In this document: positions 43,885-52,380 of the stretch, piece by piece
Layout of the letters: each line of letters begins with the position of its first letter
How positions within the stretch are numbered: the stretch's first letter is position 1
Assembly (NCBI RefSeq): GCF_022524485.1
Contig: NZ_JAKXMK010000051.1
Coordinates: 1-59,051, forward strand
Direction of reading: 5' to 3'
Length of the DNA: 59,051 nt
Source of the DNA: Pseudonocardia alaniniphila
GTDB taxonomy: Bacteria; Actinomycetota; Actinomycetes; Mycobacteriales; Pseudonocardiaceae
Program-made: the position numbers and the translations under genes
The notes under the pieces: generated by a model
The model's database searches: none
The model's input: only the letters and a program-made list of their open reading frames with translations
What the model was told of the DNA's origin: nothing

Positions 43885-44211
43885 TCAGGCCGACGATGAG
43901 GGCGGTGAAGAAGACCGGTTCAGCCCGTACATGAGCGCGAAGATCACCGCACTGCCGATCACGCCGATCACGACGCCGCAGCAGAGCAGGGCGGACGCGA
44001 CGACGCCGCGAGCGACCAGGCTCCGCTGCTGCCGCTCTCGGTGTAAACGGCCTGAATAATCTCCGGCTGCAGGCGACGCTACGAGCCGCCGATCTGGAAG
44101 GCTGACCGCGGTGCGGCTGAGCAGCCAGGGCGCGTCGGCTCGATGCTCCGTGCGTTGCTCACCCAGTTCGGGGCGCGCCTCGAGGGCATCTCGCCGTCGG
44201 CTGCGAGGCAC
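43885..44211 (-). CDS. Hypothetical protein with one membrane segment, doubtful
   Basis: Open frame of 108 codons. Only the end looks protein-like: SLVARGVVASALLCCGVVIG then VIGSAVIFALMYGL forms one or two hydrophobic helices before a Ser/Pro tail. A start nearer that segment is possible. No family recognised. The 43716-43884 stretch beside it has no gene. Confidence 0.3.
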   Translation of the reverse strand: MPRSRRRDALEARPELGEQRTEHRADAPWLLSRTAVSLPDRRLVASPAAGDYSGRLHRERQQRSLVARGVVASALLCCGVVIGVIGSAVIFALMYGLNRSSSPPSSSA

Positions 44212-44267
44212 CTCAACGCGGCAGTATTAGAGATGGTGTCGCTGGTGGCCTCGGTGAGGGTCGGCCC

Positions 44268-44678
44268 TCAGTCGAGGACGGCGAACGCCTCCACCTCGAC
44301 GAGCACGTCAGGCTCGAACAGGTAGTCCACGCCGATCGCCGACAGGGGCGGCAGTGGCCGCGGGAGCCCGATCTCGTCCGCGACGCGATCGATGCCGGCG
44401 ATGAAGTCGGGGTACTTGTCCGGGCTCCAGTCCGTCACGAAGAAACGGAGCCGGACGACGTCGGCGAAGCTCGCTCCGGCGCCGGCCAGGCCGCGCGCCG
44501 TGTTGCGCAGTGCGTGCGCGACCTGACCGGCCAGATCACCCGTCGCGACCGCGTTCCCGTCGGCGTCACGCGCGATCTGGCCGGCCACATGCACCTGGCG
44601 GGTACCCGAGCTGATCGAGACGTGGTGGTACGGAACGGGAGCGAACATGCCCTCCGGGGTCAGCAACTGCACTGTCAT
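44268..44678 (-). CDS. RidA/YjgF-family protein
   Basis: A 136-residue trimeric RidA-like enamine/imine deaminase or relative. VSISSGTRQVHVAGQIARDA, LAGQVAHALRNTARGLAGAG, DVVRLRFFVTDWSPDKYPDF and PPLSAIGVDYLFEPDVLVEV follow the fold. The usual catalytic Arg (SRACV-V) position is changed to SAIGV, as in several non-canonical groups. It is divergent from an HxlR regulator with nested dyads between the starts. Confidence 0.85.
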   Translation of the reverse strand: MTVQLLTPEGMFAPVPYHHVSISSGTRQVHVAGQIARDADGNAVATGDLAGQVAHALRNTARGLAGAGASFADVVRLRFFVTDWSPDKYPDFIAGIDRVADEIGLPRPLPPLSAIGVDYLFEPDVLVEVEAFAVLD

Positions 44679-44680
44679 GA

Positions 44681-44740
44681 GAAGTCCCTTCGTCGTCGGA
44701 TGAGGTATCCGAGATATACTCGGTTTCCGAAGGGAACTTC
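44681..44740. promoter_or_regulatory. Nested dyads between ridA-like and hxlR genes
   Basis: Inner dyad CCGAG-ATATA-CTCGG (44709-44723). Outer inverted repeat GAAGTCCCTTCG (44681-44692) with CGAAGGGAACTTC (44728-44740), one base longer. It lies between divergent starts, the likely HxlR binding site. Confidence 0.6.
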
Positions 44741-44756
44741 AACGAGACCAGGTGTC

Positions 44757-45131
44757 ATGCAGGAAACCGCTCCGCCCCGGCCGGACGGCCCTCTCCTCAC
44801 CGAGGACCACCGCGACCTGCTGGACCAGGTGCTCGACAAGTGGTCGATCCACGCTCTCGACGCGCTGTGCGAGCGGCCGTTGCGCTTCAACGAGCTCCGC
44901 CGGGCGATTCCCGTCGTCACGCAGAAGTCGCTGACGGCGACACTCCGCCGCCTGGAGCGCAATGGCATGGTCGAGCGCGTCGTCACGAGCACCCGGCCCG
45001 TCGCCGTCGAGTACCGCATCACGCCTCTTGGAAAGACGCTGCAGGACCTGATCGACGCGCTCCTGCAATGGACCACCGTCACGCTGCCCCACGTCGAACG
45101 AGCACGCGCCGACTTCGATGAGGAGCGTTAG
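44757..45131 (+). CDS. HxlR-family transcriptional regulator
   Basis: A 124-residue winged-helix regulator: DKWSIHALDALCERPLRFNE, LRRAIPVVTQKSLTATLRRL, ERNGMVERVVTSTRPVAVEY and RITPLGKTLQDLI, the full HxlR pattern with the usual Cys replaced in part. It starts at ATG 44757 (or GTG 44754). It most likely controls the divergent RidA-like gene. Confidence 0.9.
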   Translation: MQETAPPRPDGPLLTEDHRDLLDQVLDKWSIHALDALCERPLRFNELRRAIPVVTQKSLTATLRRLERNGMVERVVTSTRPVAVEYRITPLGKTLQDLIDALLQWTTVTLPHVERARADFDEER

Positions 45132-45618
45132 TTGGCTGTGCTAGCTGATGGCTTGTCACGCAGCTTTGGGCCGGGTAATCGGTTCAGGTCCGGATCGGTG
45201 AGCCGAGTGCTGGAGCTGGTTCACGCCTACCCTGGGGGTCAAGGGGTCGCAGGTTCACATCCTGTCGCCCCGACGGAACGATGGGCGGTTCCCTACGTCG
45301 GGGGGAGCCGCTCATCAGCGTTTCTACCTGCGGAAACCCGGATATGTGCCCGTCTAGCCTACAGGTCTTGTGAATCATGATCGTCTGTCCACCGTGGCTG
45401 ATGAACGTCAAACAGGAGCGAATCTGGAGCGGCGGGTTCCGTGCTCTGACTGAAACGGTCAAATGAGGTCGGGATCCGTGTCTGGGTGAGCCCACATGGT
45501 CTGCATATGATGAAGATCATATCCTGGTCGAGAACTAGTGCCGTCATTGTCACGCTGATCTTGAGCTTCCTTGAGCGGAGGTTGGCGTACCCCACTTGGC
45601 ATTGCGGTATGGACTGGA
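45132..45618. other. Gene-free region with tRNA-like fragment
   Basis: No protein gene. It holds the tRNA 3'-like sequence at 45236-45274 and a 7-bp inverted repeat ATATGAT-GAAG-ATCATAT at 45505-45522, downstream of the LuxR-type gene. The latter may be part of its terminator or a weak operator. Confidence 0.45.
45236..45274 (+). other. tRNA 3'-end-like fragment (possible attachment-site relic)
   Basis: GGTCGCAGGTTCACATCCTG followed by TCGCCCCGAC forms a T-stem/loop (GCAGG TTCACAT CCTG) and a 3' acceptor-like strand. No matching 5' acceptor or anticodon arm is found within 90 nt upstream, so it is not a full tRNA. Integrase insertion often leaves such 3' copies. Confidence 0.45.
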
Positions 45619-46659
45619 TCATTCGTCCGACTTGGGCTCGTCGTCGGCCGGAGGCCCAGAGCATGGTTGTGGGTGACCGTCGACGTCCAGGAGGCCGGAC
45701 CTGGCGATGGCGTAGCCGAGCTGGGCGCGGCCGGAGCTGCCGAAGCGCTCGGACAGTCGCCGCACGTGCTCCGCGACAGTGCGGCGGCCCATCCCGAGCT
45801 CTCGCGCGATCTTGTCGTCGGTGAGTCCGTTGACGAGCATGCGCATGATGCTGCGTTGGATGTCACTGGTCACGGCGACCGAATGCCGGTAGCCCGCAGC
45901 GGTGGGTACGGGCGTGGCCCTGCTCCAGCTGAGGTCGAAGGCGCGGCTCAGGTAGCGCACGAGGGCGGGCTGGTGGATCTCGATCAGCTCGTGCTCGTCG
46001 CGCGAGGGTGACGCGATGTAGGCGATCTTCCGGTCGAAGACGATGAGCCGGTCGAACAGTTCGCTGAGGGTCCGGGCCTCGGCTCCCTCGCGGACGATGC
46101 TGTCCACGTACTCCAGGGTCGGCCCGTGGATGCGGATGGTGTGCTGGTAGATCACCTGCTTGCGGACTCCACGGCGCAGCACGGGGAGGTCGCGTTCGAG
46201 CACGTCCGCCAGGATCTCCGGGGAACGGCCTCTCCCCGGATGCGCTGTGATGAGTTCCGTCCGGCATTCGTCGAGTGAGCGCTGTAGAGCGGCTTCGACC
46301 TCCGTCTGACCATGGATGGGGACGACGTCTGGCATGTGTGCCGTCCGGCCGCGGTTGTACGCCCGCTCGATCAGCTCGAATGTCTCGGTGACGGTGGCAA
46401 GCGCGGTGCGTGTGCGTGATATGGCCCGTTCCAGCGGTGCGAGGTGGTGCGTTGCCGCCACAGACGGTGGCACGACGCGTACGCGGCCGGGTGGCTGTGC
46501 CGAGGGGACGACGAGCCCGAGTCTGCGCAGGCACGTCGGCACCTCGTCCAGCTCGGGCGAACCTCCGGCGGTAGCGTCTGCCACCGCTCCCTCGTACACG
46601 GACAGGGCCTCGTCGCAGAGCTCCGGTGCGCCGCACGACGCCGAGCAGGCCCGATCCAT
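45619..46659 (-). CDS. LuxR-type regulator with TrmB-like sensor region
   Basis: A 346-residue regulator from ATG 46659 (GAGGG 8 nt upstream). The N-terminal half looks like a degenerate TrmB/helix-turn-helix plus sensor (LCDEALSVYEGAVADATAGG, FELIERAYNRGRTAHMPDVV, IRIHGPTLEYVDSIVREGAE). The C-terminal LuxR helix-turn-helix reads MLVNGLTDDKIARELGMGRR then TVAEHVRRLSERFGSSGRAQ. This architecture is common in Streptomyces-type actinomycetes. Divergent from the proC relic. Confidence 0.85.
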   Translation of the reverse strand: MDRACSASCGAPELCDEALSVYEGAVADATAGGSPELDEVPTCLRRLGLVVPSAQPPGRVRVVPPSVAATHHLAPLERAISRTRTALATVTETFELIERAYNRGRTAHMPDVVPIHGQTEVEAALQRSLDECRTELITAHPGRGRSPEILADVLERDLPVLRRGVRKQVIYQHTIRIHGPTLEYVDSIVREGAEARTLSELFDRLIVFDRKIAYIASPSRDEHELIEIHQPALVRYLSRAFDLSWSRATPVPTAAGYRHSVAVTSDIQRSIMRMLVNGLTDDKIARELGMGRRTVAEHVRRLSERFGSSGRAQLGYAIARSGLLDVDGHPQPCSGPPADDEPKSDE

Positions 46660-46810
46660 CCACACCGCCCTCTGCGTACTTGTGCATTGCGCGATCACGC
46701 CGCCACCGAACGTAGTCGGTTCGGCGGATGGTGCGCCAGCATTTCGACTGGCTGGAGGGCTCGGTAGGCCCGGCCAGTTCGTACTGTCGCTCGCGAACCG
46801 AGGAGGAGAC

Positions 46811-47059
46811 GTGCAGTTCTCTGGGCGCGTCGTGGTCATTGGGGCGGGCCATATGGGGACTGCCATCATCGGCGGCATCGTGAAGAGTGTCGGTGGTCCT
46901 TCACTCGTAGTGGTGGACGCCGCAGAATCCCGGAGCCGGGGCACATATCGCAGGGGTATTCACCGAGTTCGCCGTCACAGTGGGGTTCCGATCCAGCCCG
47001 GCCCGATTGATGACGGGTCAGAAACTACGCGGCACGGCGGTACTGCTGGAATCAACTGA
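46811..47059 (+). pseudogene. Pyrroline-5-carboxylate reductase-like, N-terminal fragment
   Basis: GTG 46811 after AGGAGGAG. It reads VQFSGRVVVIGAGHMGTAII then GGIVKSVGGPSLVVVDAAES, the ProC nucleotide-binding start. Sequence then becomes unrelated and ends at 47059 (83 codons of about 270). Confidence 0.7.
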
Positions 47060-47122
47060 ACGCAGCCCAGTAGAGCTGTGCAGAGAGGTTATGACGCCGG
47101 GAGAGACAACGGAACGAGGAGT

Positions 47123-48112
47123 ATGCGCTACTGCGACAAAGGGCTTGGGGCATTAAAAGCTGCGCATCCCCGGGAAAGTGCGGTCGGCGTGACCGCGATG
47201 GCGGTGGCCAACGTCATTCTCGGCACGTCGTCGCTGTACTGGCACGCGCTGGGCGATGTGTCACCGACGACGCTCCTCGGTTATCGCATTCTCGTGTCGC
47301 TCGCCACCCTATGTGTGGCACTCGTGTGGCTGGGACGGGTACGAGCCGCTCTCGAGGCGGCGTCCAATGTCCGACTGGTGGTGATCCACCTCGCCGCTGC
47401 AGTCCTGGTGTGCACGAACTGGCTCGCCTTCATCTGGGGCTCGATCCACGGGAGGGTCCTGGAGACCGGGCTGGGGTACCTGATCGCGCCCGCGGTGACC
47501 ATCGCGCTAGGCGCGATGGTGATGCGGGAGCGGCTCGGCCGGGTCCGCGGTGTTGCGCTCGTCGTGTGCCTGCTCGGCGTAGTTTTTCTTATCCTGCGCA
47601 GCAGCGAGCTCGAGTGGTGGGTGTACGTCACGATCGGCATGACCTGGGGCGTCTACAGCTTCCTGAAGAAGCTCACCACCGCCGACCCGGTCACCGGGCT
47701 CACCCTCGAGACCGCGCTCTTGGCTGTCGGCACCGTCGCCGTCGCCGTCGTCGCGGGCTCGTCCTACTCGCTCGACCCCGGGCCTGCCGCGGGTGCGACC
47801 GAGATCGCCCTGCTCGCGATGTGCGGGCTCGTGTCCGTCACGCCGCTCTGGCTGATCTCCTTCGGTGCGAAGAAGATCACCCTCAACGTATCGGGATTCG
47901 TGCAGTACGTCCTGCCGACCACCCAGTTCGTGGTCGCGCTGGTCTTCTACGGCCAGCGGCCGTCGGGAAACACCGTGCTGTGTTTCGTCGTGGTGTGGCT
48001 GTCGTTGGTCTCCATCGTCGTGGATTCCATGCTGCGCGCCCGCAGGAGTTCAGTGGCGGTGGAGGCATCCTCGGCTGCCAAGACGCACGAGAAAGGGACC
48101 CGTCTGCCATGA
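47123..48112 (+). CDS. RarD/EamA-family transporter
   Basis: A 329-residue protein with about ten hydrophobic segments in two EamA repeats. It has the RarD hallmarks LLGYRILVSLATL, NWLAFIWGSIHGRVLETGLG with YLIAPAVTIALGAMVMRERL, and LWLISFGAKKITLNVSGFVQ with YVLPTTQFVVALVFYGQ. RarD proteins are putative chloramphenicol-sensitivity or metabolite exporters. It starts at ATG 47123; GTG 47078 is an alternative. Its stop overlaps the next, decayed gene. Confidence 0.88.
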   Translation: MRYCDKGLGALKAAHPRESAVGVTAMAVANVILGTSSLYWHALGDVSPTTLLGYRILVSLATLCVALVWLGRVRAALEAASNVRLVVIHLAAAVLVCTNWLAFIWGSIHGRVLETGLGYLIAPAVTIALGAMVMRERLGRVRGVALVVCLLGVVFLILRSSELEWWVYVTIGMTWGVYSFLKKLTTADPVTGLTLETALLAVGTVAVAVVAGSSYSLDPGPAAGATEIALLAMCGLVSVTPLWLISFGAKKITLNVSGFVQYVLPTTQFVVALVFYGQRPSGNTVLCFVVVWLSLVSIVVDSMLRARRSSVAVEASSAAKTHEKGTRLP

Positions 48113-48420
48113 ACTGTGACGTCCGGGCCATCGGTGTAGGTGTCGTTGGAGCGGCCACCACCTGGGCGCTGGCAGAGCGCGGCGTGCGGGTGATCGCCGT
48201 GGACGCGCACGGTCGCACGGCGAGAGCCGCATCTTCCGCCGCGCGTACCGGCAAGGCGCCACGTACCTGCCACTGCTGAAGCGGGCCAACGAGCTGTGGA
48301 CGGAACTGGAAGGAGATCCACGGCAACGCAGGTGTGGCGCAGGCCGTGGAGGCCGGGGGAGGGCTTCCGGTCGCCGCAGTCACGGCGACGTGGACGGTCC
48401 ACGGCCCATGCGGCGGTGGA
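48109..48420 (+). pseudogene. Sarcosine-oxidase-like FAD oxidoreductase, 5' fragment with frameshift
   Basis: ATG 48109 overlaps the RarD-like stop. It reads MNCDVRAIGVGVVGAATTWA LAERGVRVIAVDAHG (in two pieces), then after a frameshift GESRIFRRAYRQGATYLPLL and KRANELWTELE. This is the N-terminus of monomeric sarcosine/N-methyl amino-acid oxidases. About 300 residues are lost. Confidence 0.8.
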
Positions 48421-48432
48421 GGCCAGGGCCGG

Positions 48433-49644
48433 TCATCGAGCGCTCAGCTCGACGCGGAGGATCCGGTCGTCGCCGGTCCGGGGGTCGGTGCCTCCCCAGG
48501 TCGCCTCATCGGTGTTGGAGGTGACGATCCACAGCGCGCCGTCCGGCGCGAGCTCGACCGCTCGGATCCGCCCGTACTGGCCGACGAAGTGCGAGATCGG
48601 CTCGCCCGCAGGCTGCCCGGAGCTGACCGGGAGCTGCCAGAGCCGTTGCCCGGACAGGGCACCCATCCAGAGCGAGTTGGCGGTCAGTGCGATGCCGGAA
48701 GGCGACGCCTCGTCCGGGTGCAGTGCGAAGATCGGCGGTTCGCCGGTGGATCCCGCGACACCCTCGGCTGCGGGCCACCCGTAGTCCAGGCCGGGCCGCA
48801 GGAGGTTGACCTCGTCCCAGGTGCGGTGGCCGAGCTCCGACGCATACACCGCGCCGTCCGGCCCGAACGCGATCCCTTGCACGTTGCGGTGCCCCAGTGA
48901 GAACACCGCGGTACCGAAGGGGTTGCCCGCCGCCGGTGAGCCGTCCGGGCGGATCCGCAGCACCTTCCCGTTGAGCGAGTTCGGGTCGGGGGAACGGCCG
49001 CCCTCGAACGCGTCGCCGGTGCCGATCCAGAGATTGCCGTCCCGGTCGAAGACCAGCTTGCCCCCGTGGTGACGGTCCGCCGTGCCGATCCCGTCCAGGA
49101 CGATCCGCCCGACGGTCAACGAGCGCAGGTCCTCGGCGACCTGCACCGCGACCACCCGGTTCGTCGGGCTGGCGGACACGTACGCGTACACGGTCCGGTC
49201 GACGGCGAAGTCCGGGGAGGCGGCAAGGCCCAGCAGGCCGCCCTCGGCGCTCTCGGTCACCCCGGGGATCGTCCCGACCCTCGACACCGGCCCTCCGGCC
49301 GGCGGGACATGGCTGATGTCACCGGAGTCGCGGCTCGACACCAGCGCCGATCCGTCCGGCAGGAACGTCAGACCCCACGGCATGCGCAGTCCCGAGGCCA
49401 CCTCGGTGACCGCCCCCAGCCGCGGGACCTCGACCGGAGCCACGGGCCCTCGCGGTGCGCCGGTCACCGGTGGAACCACCGGGCTGACCGCGGGTGCGCT
49501 GTCGTCGTCGGGGTAGTTGCGGCTCGAGACGCCGATGCTATCGGCGGGCGCTGAGTCGAGGGGGCCCCCGGGCGTGGCTGCACATCCCGCCACAAACGCG
49601 AGAGCGAGCAGCGCCGGCAACGGTGAGCGAGACTTCCTGGGCAT
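48433..49644 (-). CDS. PQQ-dependent sugar dehydrogenase-like lipoprotein (GDH-B/sorbosone type)
   Basis: A 403-residue surface lipoprotein: basic start MPRKSRSPL, lipobox FVAGC, then a Pro/Ser-rich linker. The six-blade propeller has MPWGLTFLPDGSALVSSRDS, GGLLGLAASPDFAVDRTVYA, DRHHGGKLVFDRDGNLWIGT, LGHRNVQGIAFGPDGAVYAS and LDYGWPAAEG. This is the GSDH/sorbosone dehydrogenase family, with the His (HHGGKL) and Asn/Arg (GHRN) expected near PQQ. Substrate not deducible. It starts at ATG 49644. Confidence 0.88.
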   Translation of the reverse strand: MPRKSRSPLPALLALAFVAGCAATPGGPLDSAPADSIGVSSRNYPDDDSAPAVSPVVPPVTGAPRGPVAPVEVPRLGAVTEVASGLRMPWGLTFLPDGSALVSSRDSGDISHVPPAGGPVSRVGTIPGVTESAEGGLLGLAASPDFAVDRTVYAYVSASPTNRVVAVQVAEDLRSLTVGRIVLDGIGTADRHHGGKLVFDRDGNLWIGTGDAFEGGRSPDPNSLNGKVLRIRPDGSPAAGNPFGTAVFSLGHRNVQGIAFGPDGAVYASELGHRTWDEVNLLRPGLDYGWPAAEGVAGSTGEPPIFALHPDEASPSGIALTANSLWMGALSGQRLWQLPVSSGQPAGEPISHFVGQYGRIRAVELAPDGALWIVTSNTDEATWGGTDPRTGDDRILRVELSAR

Positions 49645-49648
49645 CTCG

Positions 49649-49960
49649 TCATCCCTCGCTGTCGAGGCCGGCCATCTGCTGCTCGGGATAGCGCTCACCG
49701 GCGGCGTCGCCGGCGGGCACGGCCGCCTCGATGGCGCCGATGACCTCATCGCTCCGGACGAGGTCGGCGGCCGCGAGCGACTCCTGCAGACGGGCGCCCA
49801 CGAGCGGCACGACATCGGTGCCACGGGTCTCGGTCGCTGCTTGGATCGTGGCGATGCTCTCGGCCTCGTCGGCCGGGCCGTAGAGGTCGGACATACCCAT
49901 CGCGGCAGGCCCCAGAGCGGAGACCTGCGGGCCGTCGGTGCCCATTCTGCGCGTGTCCAT
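49649..49960 (-). pseudogene. Aldo/keto reductase with in-frame internal deletion
   Basis: From ATG 49960 (GAGGAGG ahead), 103 codons uninterrupted. The N-terminus MDTRRMGTDGPQVSALGPAA MGMSDLYGPADEAESIATIQ (two pieces) is typical AKR. It is joined to a typical AKR C-terminus, VVPLVGARLQESLAAADLVR and SDEVIGAIEAAVPAGDAAGE RYPEQQMAGLDSE. About 220 residues including the catalytic Tyr, Lys and His are missing, yet the frame is kept. Confidence 0.8.
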
Positions 49961-50030
49961 GGTCATCCTCCTCGAGGCGGTCTTGCTTCCGGTGATAACA
50001 GAAGCATGGTTCCAGTGATAATGCAATCGT

Positions 50031-50052
50031 CGATAACGATGCCGTGTTATCG
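50031..50052. promoter_or_regulatory. TetR operator between AKR remnant and TetR gene
   Basis: CGATAAC-N8-GTTATCG, a perfect 7-bp-arm dyad ending 8 bp before the TetR start. Two near copies of its half site (GTGATAACA, GTGATAATG) lie upstream at 49991-50022. Confidence 0.65.
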
Positions 50053-50060
50053 TTGGAAAC

Positions 50061-50777
50061 ATGGACGCGGACGCGACCCGGGGGCGCATCGTCGAGGCGG
50101 CGGCTGAGCTACTGGCCGAGGGCGGGCGCGAGGCGGTGTCGACGCGGGCGGTGAGCGCCGCGGCGGGTGTGCAGGCACCGACGATCTACCGCCTCTTCGG
50201 TGACAAGCAGGGTCTGCTCGAAGCTGTCGCCGTCCACGGGATCGCCGAATACCTGCACAGCAAGACCGTTCGGGAGCGGGATCCGGATCCGGTGGTGGAC
50301 CTGCGGCGGGGGTGGGACCTGCACGTCGGCTTCGGGCTGGAGCACCCCGCGCTCTACGCGCTCGTCTTCGGGGAAGCGAGGCCGGGCGTCGAGTCGGCGG
50401 CCGAGCGCCAGGCCGCCGCTGTGCTCGCGGGCATGATCCTGCGTGTCGCCGCGGCGGGGCGCCTACGGGTGGGTGAGGAGCGGGCTGCGCACCTGGTGCA
50501 CTCGACGGGGCGCGGCGTGACGCTCACGCTGATCGGCATGGCCCCCGAGCAGCGCGATCTCGCCCTCTCCGAGTTCGCCCGGGAGTCGGTGATCAGTGCA
50601 ATAACGACCGACGGACGCGGGCGCACCGAGGCCGGTGCCGGGTCCGTCGCCACGGCCGTGACGCTGCGGGCCCTCCTGCCGGAGCTGACGGTGCTCACCG
50701 ACGCCGAGCGTGGGCTCCTGCGGGAGTGGCTCGACCGGGTCGCCGCCGAGGGCCGAGCCGCGCCCCGCGCCTCCTGA
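50061..50777 (+). CDS. TetR-family transcriptional regulator
   Basis: A 238-residue regulator. The HTH reads DATRGRIVEAAAELLAEGGR EAVSTRAV and GVQAPTIYRLFGDKQGLLEA. The C-terminal domain of the TetR_C_33-like type contains HVGFGLEHPALYALVFGEAR. It is divergent from the deleted AKR gene and sits over its own dyad. It probably once controlled the AKR. Confidence 0.9.
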   Translation: MDADATRGRIVEAAAELLAEGGREAVSTRAVSAAAGVQAPTIYRLFGDKQGLLEAVAVHGIAEYLHSKTVRERDPDPVVDLRRGWDLHVGFGLEHPALYALVFGEARPGVESAAERQAAAVLAGMILRVAAAGRLRVGEERAAHLVHSTGRGVTLTLIGMAPEQRDLALSEFARESVISAITTDGRGRTEAGAGSVATAVTLRALLPELTVLTDAERGLLREWLDRVAAEGRAAPRAS

Positions 50778-50889
50778 CGCCTGCCGAAACGGCAGCGGTC
50801 TGCTGGTGGCCCGGACCGGCCACGCGGCCGGGCTGCGCCGCCAGGACCACCGCGGACTCGCCGGTGTGACGGTCGGTCCCGAGCAGTAC

Positions 50890-51038
50890 TCGCCCGGCAT
50901 CACACTTCCGCGGTGCGGTCAATGTGGAGAAGCCGGCTGAGCGCAGGGCTTCGTGCCCCTCCGGGGCGGGGTGCCCAGCCGTTCGGTCTCCGCCGCGTGC
51001 GCTTTCGGCAGCGGGACGAGTTCACGGGCGTTGGACAT
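50890..51038 (-). pseudogene. Fragment of a second flavin monooxygenase gene
   Basis: Minus strand: MSNARELVPLPKAHAAETER LGTPP, then after a frame change ALRSAGFSTLTAPRKCDAG. This matches the N-terminal part of the neighbouring intact gene (AARELVPLLRSQAAETERRG, ALRAGGFYTLTAPRRFGG). It is a decayed paralogue or partial duplication. Confidence 0.65.
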
Positions 51039-51162
51039 CAACTCCGTTCCGCGGGTTCGTTCAATGCACCGGATGCGGATTCCGCGACATTCACAGCGTC
51101 CCCCTCTGGTCGAATTCCGTAGCCGCACGAGCCCACCGAAACGGACGATCAAGGTGTCGCCC

Positions 51163-52380
51163 TCAGACAACCCCTGTGATCTGTTTGTCGACGCCCAGGA
51201 GGGCCCGCCCGTAGATCTCCCTGCCCAGCGAGGTCGACACCGCCGCATGCCGGGATCCGGTGGCCAGATCGCGCCAGAACCGCTGGAGTGGGTCGCTGCG
51301 ACGGAAGCCTGCGGTTCCGCCGATGTCGAGCAGCAGTTCCATTGCCTCCCGGCACCGCTGCATGACCACGCCGTTGTCCATCCTGATGCGGGCCCGGGCC
51401 GCAACGTCCAACCGGCGGCCCTCGATCGAGGCGGCTTCGATGTCGGCGGCCGCGCGGTAGGCGTGCAGCCGGGCGGTGTCGATGAGTGACGCGGCCTCGG
51501 CGATCCCCAGCTGGACACTCGGCGAGCGGATCGCGTCGGTGTAGGTCGAGCTGGTGATCGGCTTCCCGTCACTTAGCGTCTCGAGCACATGTTCCAACGC
51601 ACCCTGGGCCATCCCGGTGATCGGGCCCGCGAGTGACACCCGCAGCCACGATTGAACCCGCGCGAGATAGACACGCTCGCCCTCCTGCCACCGCTGCCGC
51701 GAACCGCGCAACCTCCGCGCGGCCATGGTGCGGTACTCCGGCACGAACACATCACGAACGACGACGCTGTCGCTGCCGGTGCCCTCCATGCCGGCCATGT
51801 CCCAGCTGTCTTTCACCTCGACGTCGCAGGCCGGGACAAGGACGAGGCGATCATCGGGCTCCCGCGTCGAGCCGGCATCGACGAGCGTCCGCAACAGCAC
51901 CCACTGCGCCTGATGGATCCCCGAGGCGTAGCGCCATTCCCCGCTGATCCTGATCCCACCCGGCACCGACCGCACCGAGTTCGACGCGGCACTTTTCAGC
52001 GCCGCGCTCACCGCCGCGTGAGCGTCCGTGTCCCAGATGTCGCACCGGGCCTGATCGTCGAACAGTGAGGCCATGAACGCAGAACCGCAATAAATCTTCC
52101 CGACCCAGGCGCTCGATCCGCAGCCACGAGCCAACTCCGCGAACACGTCGATGACCGTGCGCACGCCGGCCTCGCGACCACCGAACCTCCGCGGTGCGGT
52201 CAACGTGTAGAAACCCCCCGCACGCAGCGCCGCATCCACCTCCGGCGTCAGATTCCCCCGCCGTTCGGTCTCCGCCGCCTGAGACCGCAGCAGCGGCACC
52301 AGCTCCCGAGCGGCAGCGGTCAACTCAGCCCGTTCAGCCGGGTCGTTGAGACCGGTCGGCACGGACACGGACGCACTCAT
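51163..52380 (-). CDS. Acyl-CoA-dehydrogenase-like flavin monooxygenase (group D)
   Basis: A 405-residue homologue of the protein at 10123-11292: AAETERRGNLTPEVDAALRA, LTAPRRFGGREAGVRTVIDV, FAELARGCGSSAWVGKIYCG, RISGEWRYASGIHQAQWVLL, DMAGMEGTGSDSVVVRDVFV and FWRDLATGSRHAAV. The HsaA/DszC-type ending lacks the acyl-CoA catalytic Glu context. It needs FADH2 or FMNH2 from a reductase not in this window. It stands alone, with a partial copy of its own 5' end 125 bp downstream. Substrate unknown. Confidence 0.85.
   Translation of the reverse strand: MSASVSVPTGLNDPAERAELTAAARELVPLLRSQAAETERRGNLTPEVDAALRAGGFYTLTAPRRFGGREAGVRTVIDVFAELARGCGSSAWVGKIYCGSAFMASLFDDQARCDIWDTDAHAAVSAALKSAASNSVRSVPGGIRISGEWRYASGIHQAQWVLLRTLVDAGSTREPDDRLVLVPACDVEVKDSWDMAGMEGTGSDSVVVRDVFVPEYRTMAARRLRGSRQRWQEGERVYLARVQSWLRVSLAGPITGMAQGALEHVLETLSDGKPITSSTYTDAIRSPSVQLGIAEAASLIDTARLHAYRAAADIEAASIEGRRLDVAARARIRMDNGVVMQRCREAMELLLDIGGTAGFRRSDPLQRFWRDLATGSRHAAVSTSLGREIYGRALLGVDKQITGVV

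Noticed and set aside
45132..45350. Complete tRNA gene
   Set aside because: Only a T-arm and 3' acceptor-like strand are found; no anticodon arm or matching 5' acceptor within range.
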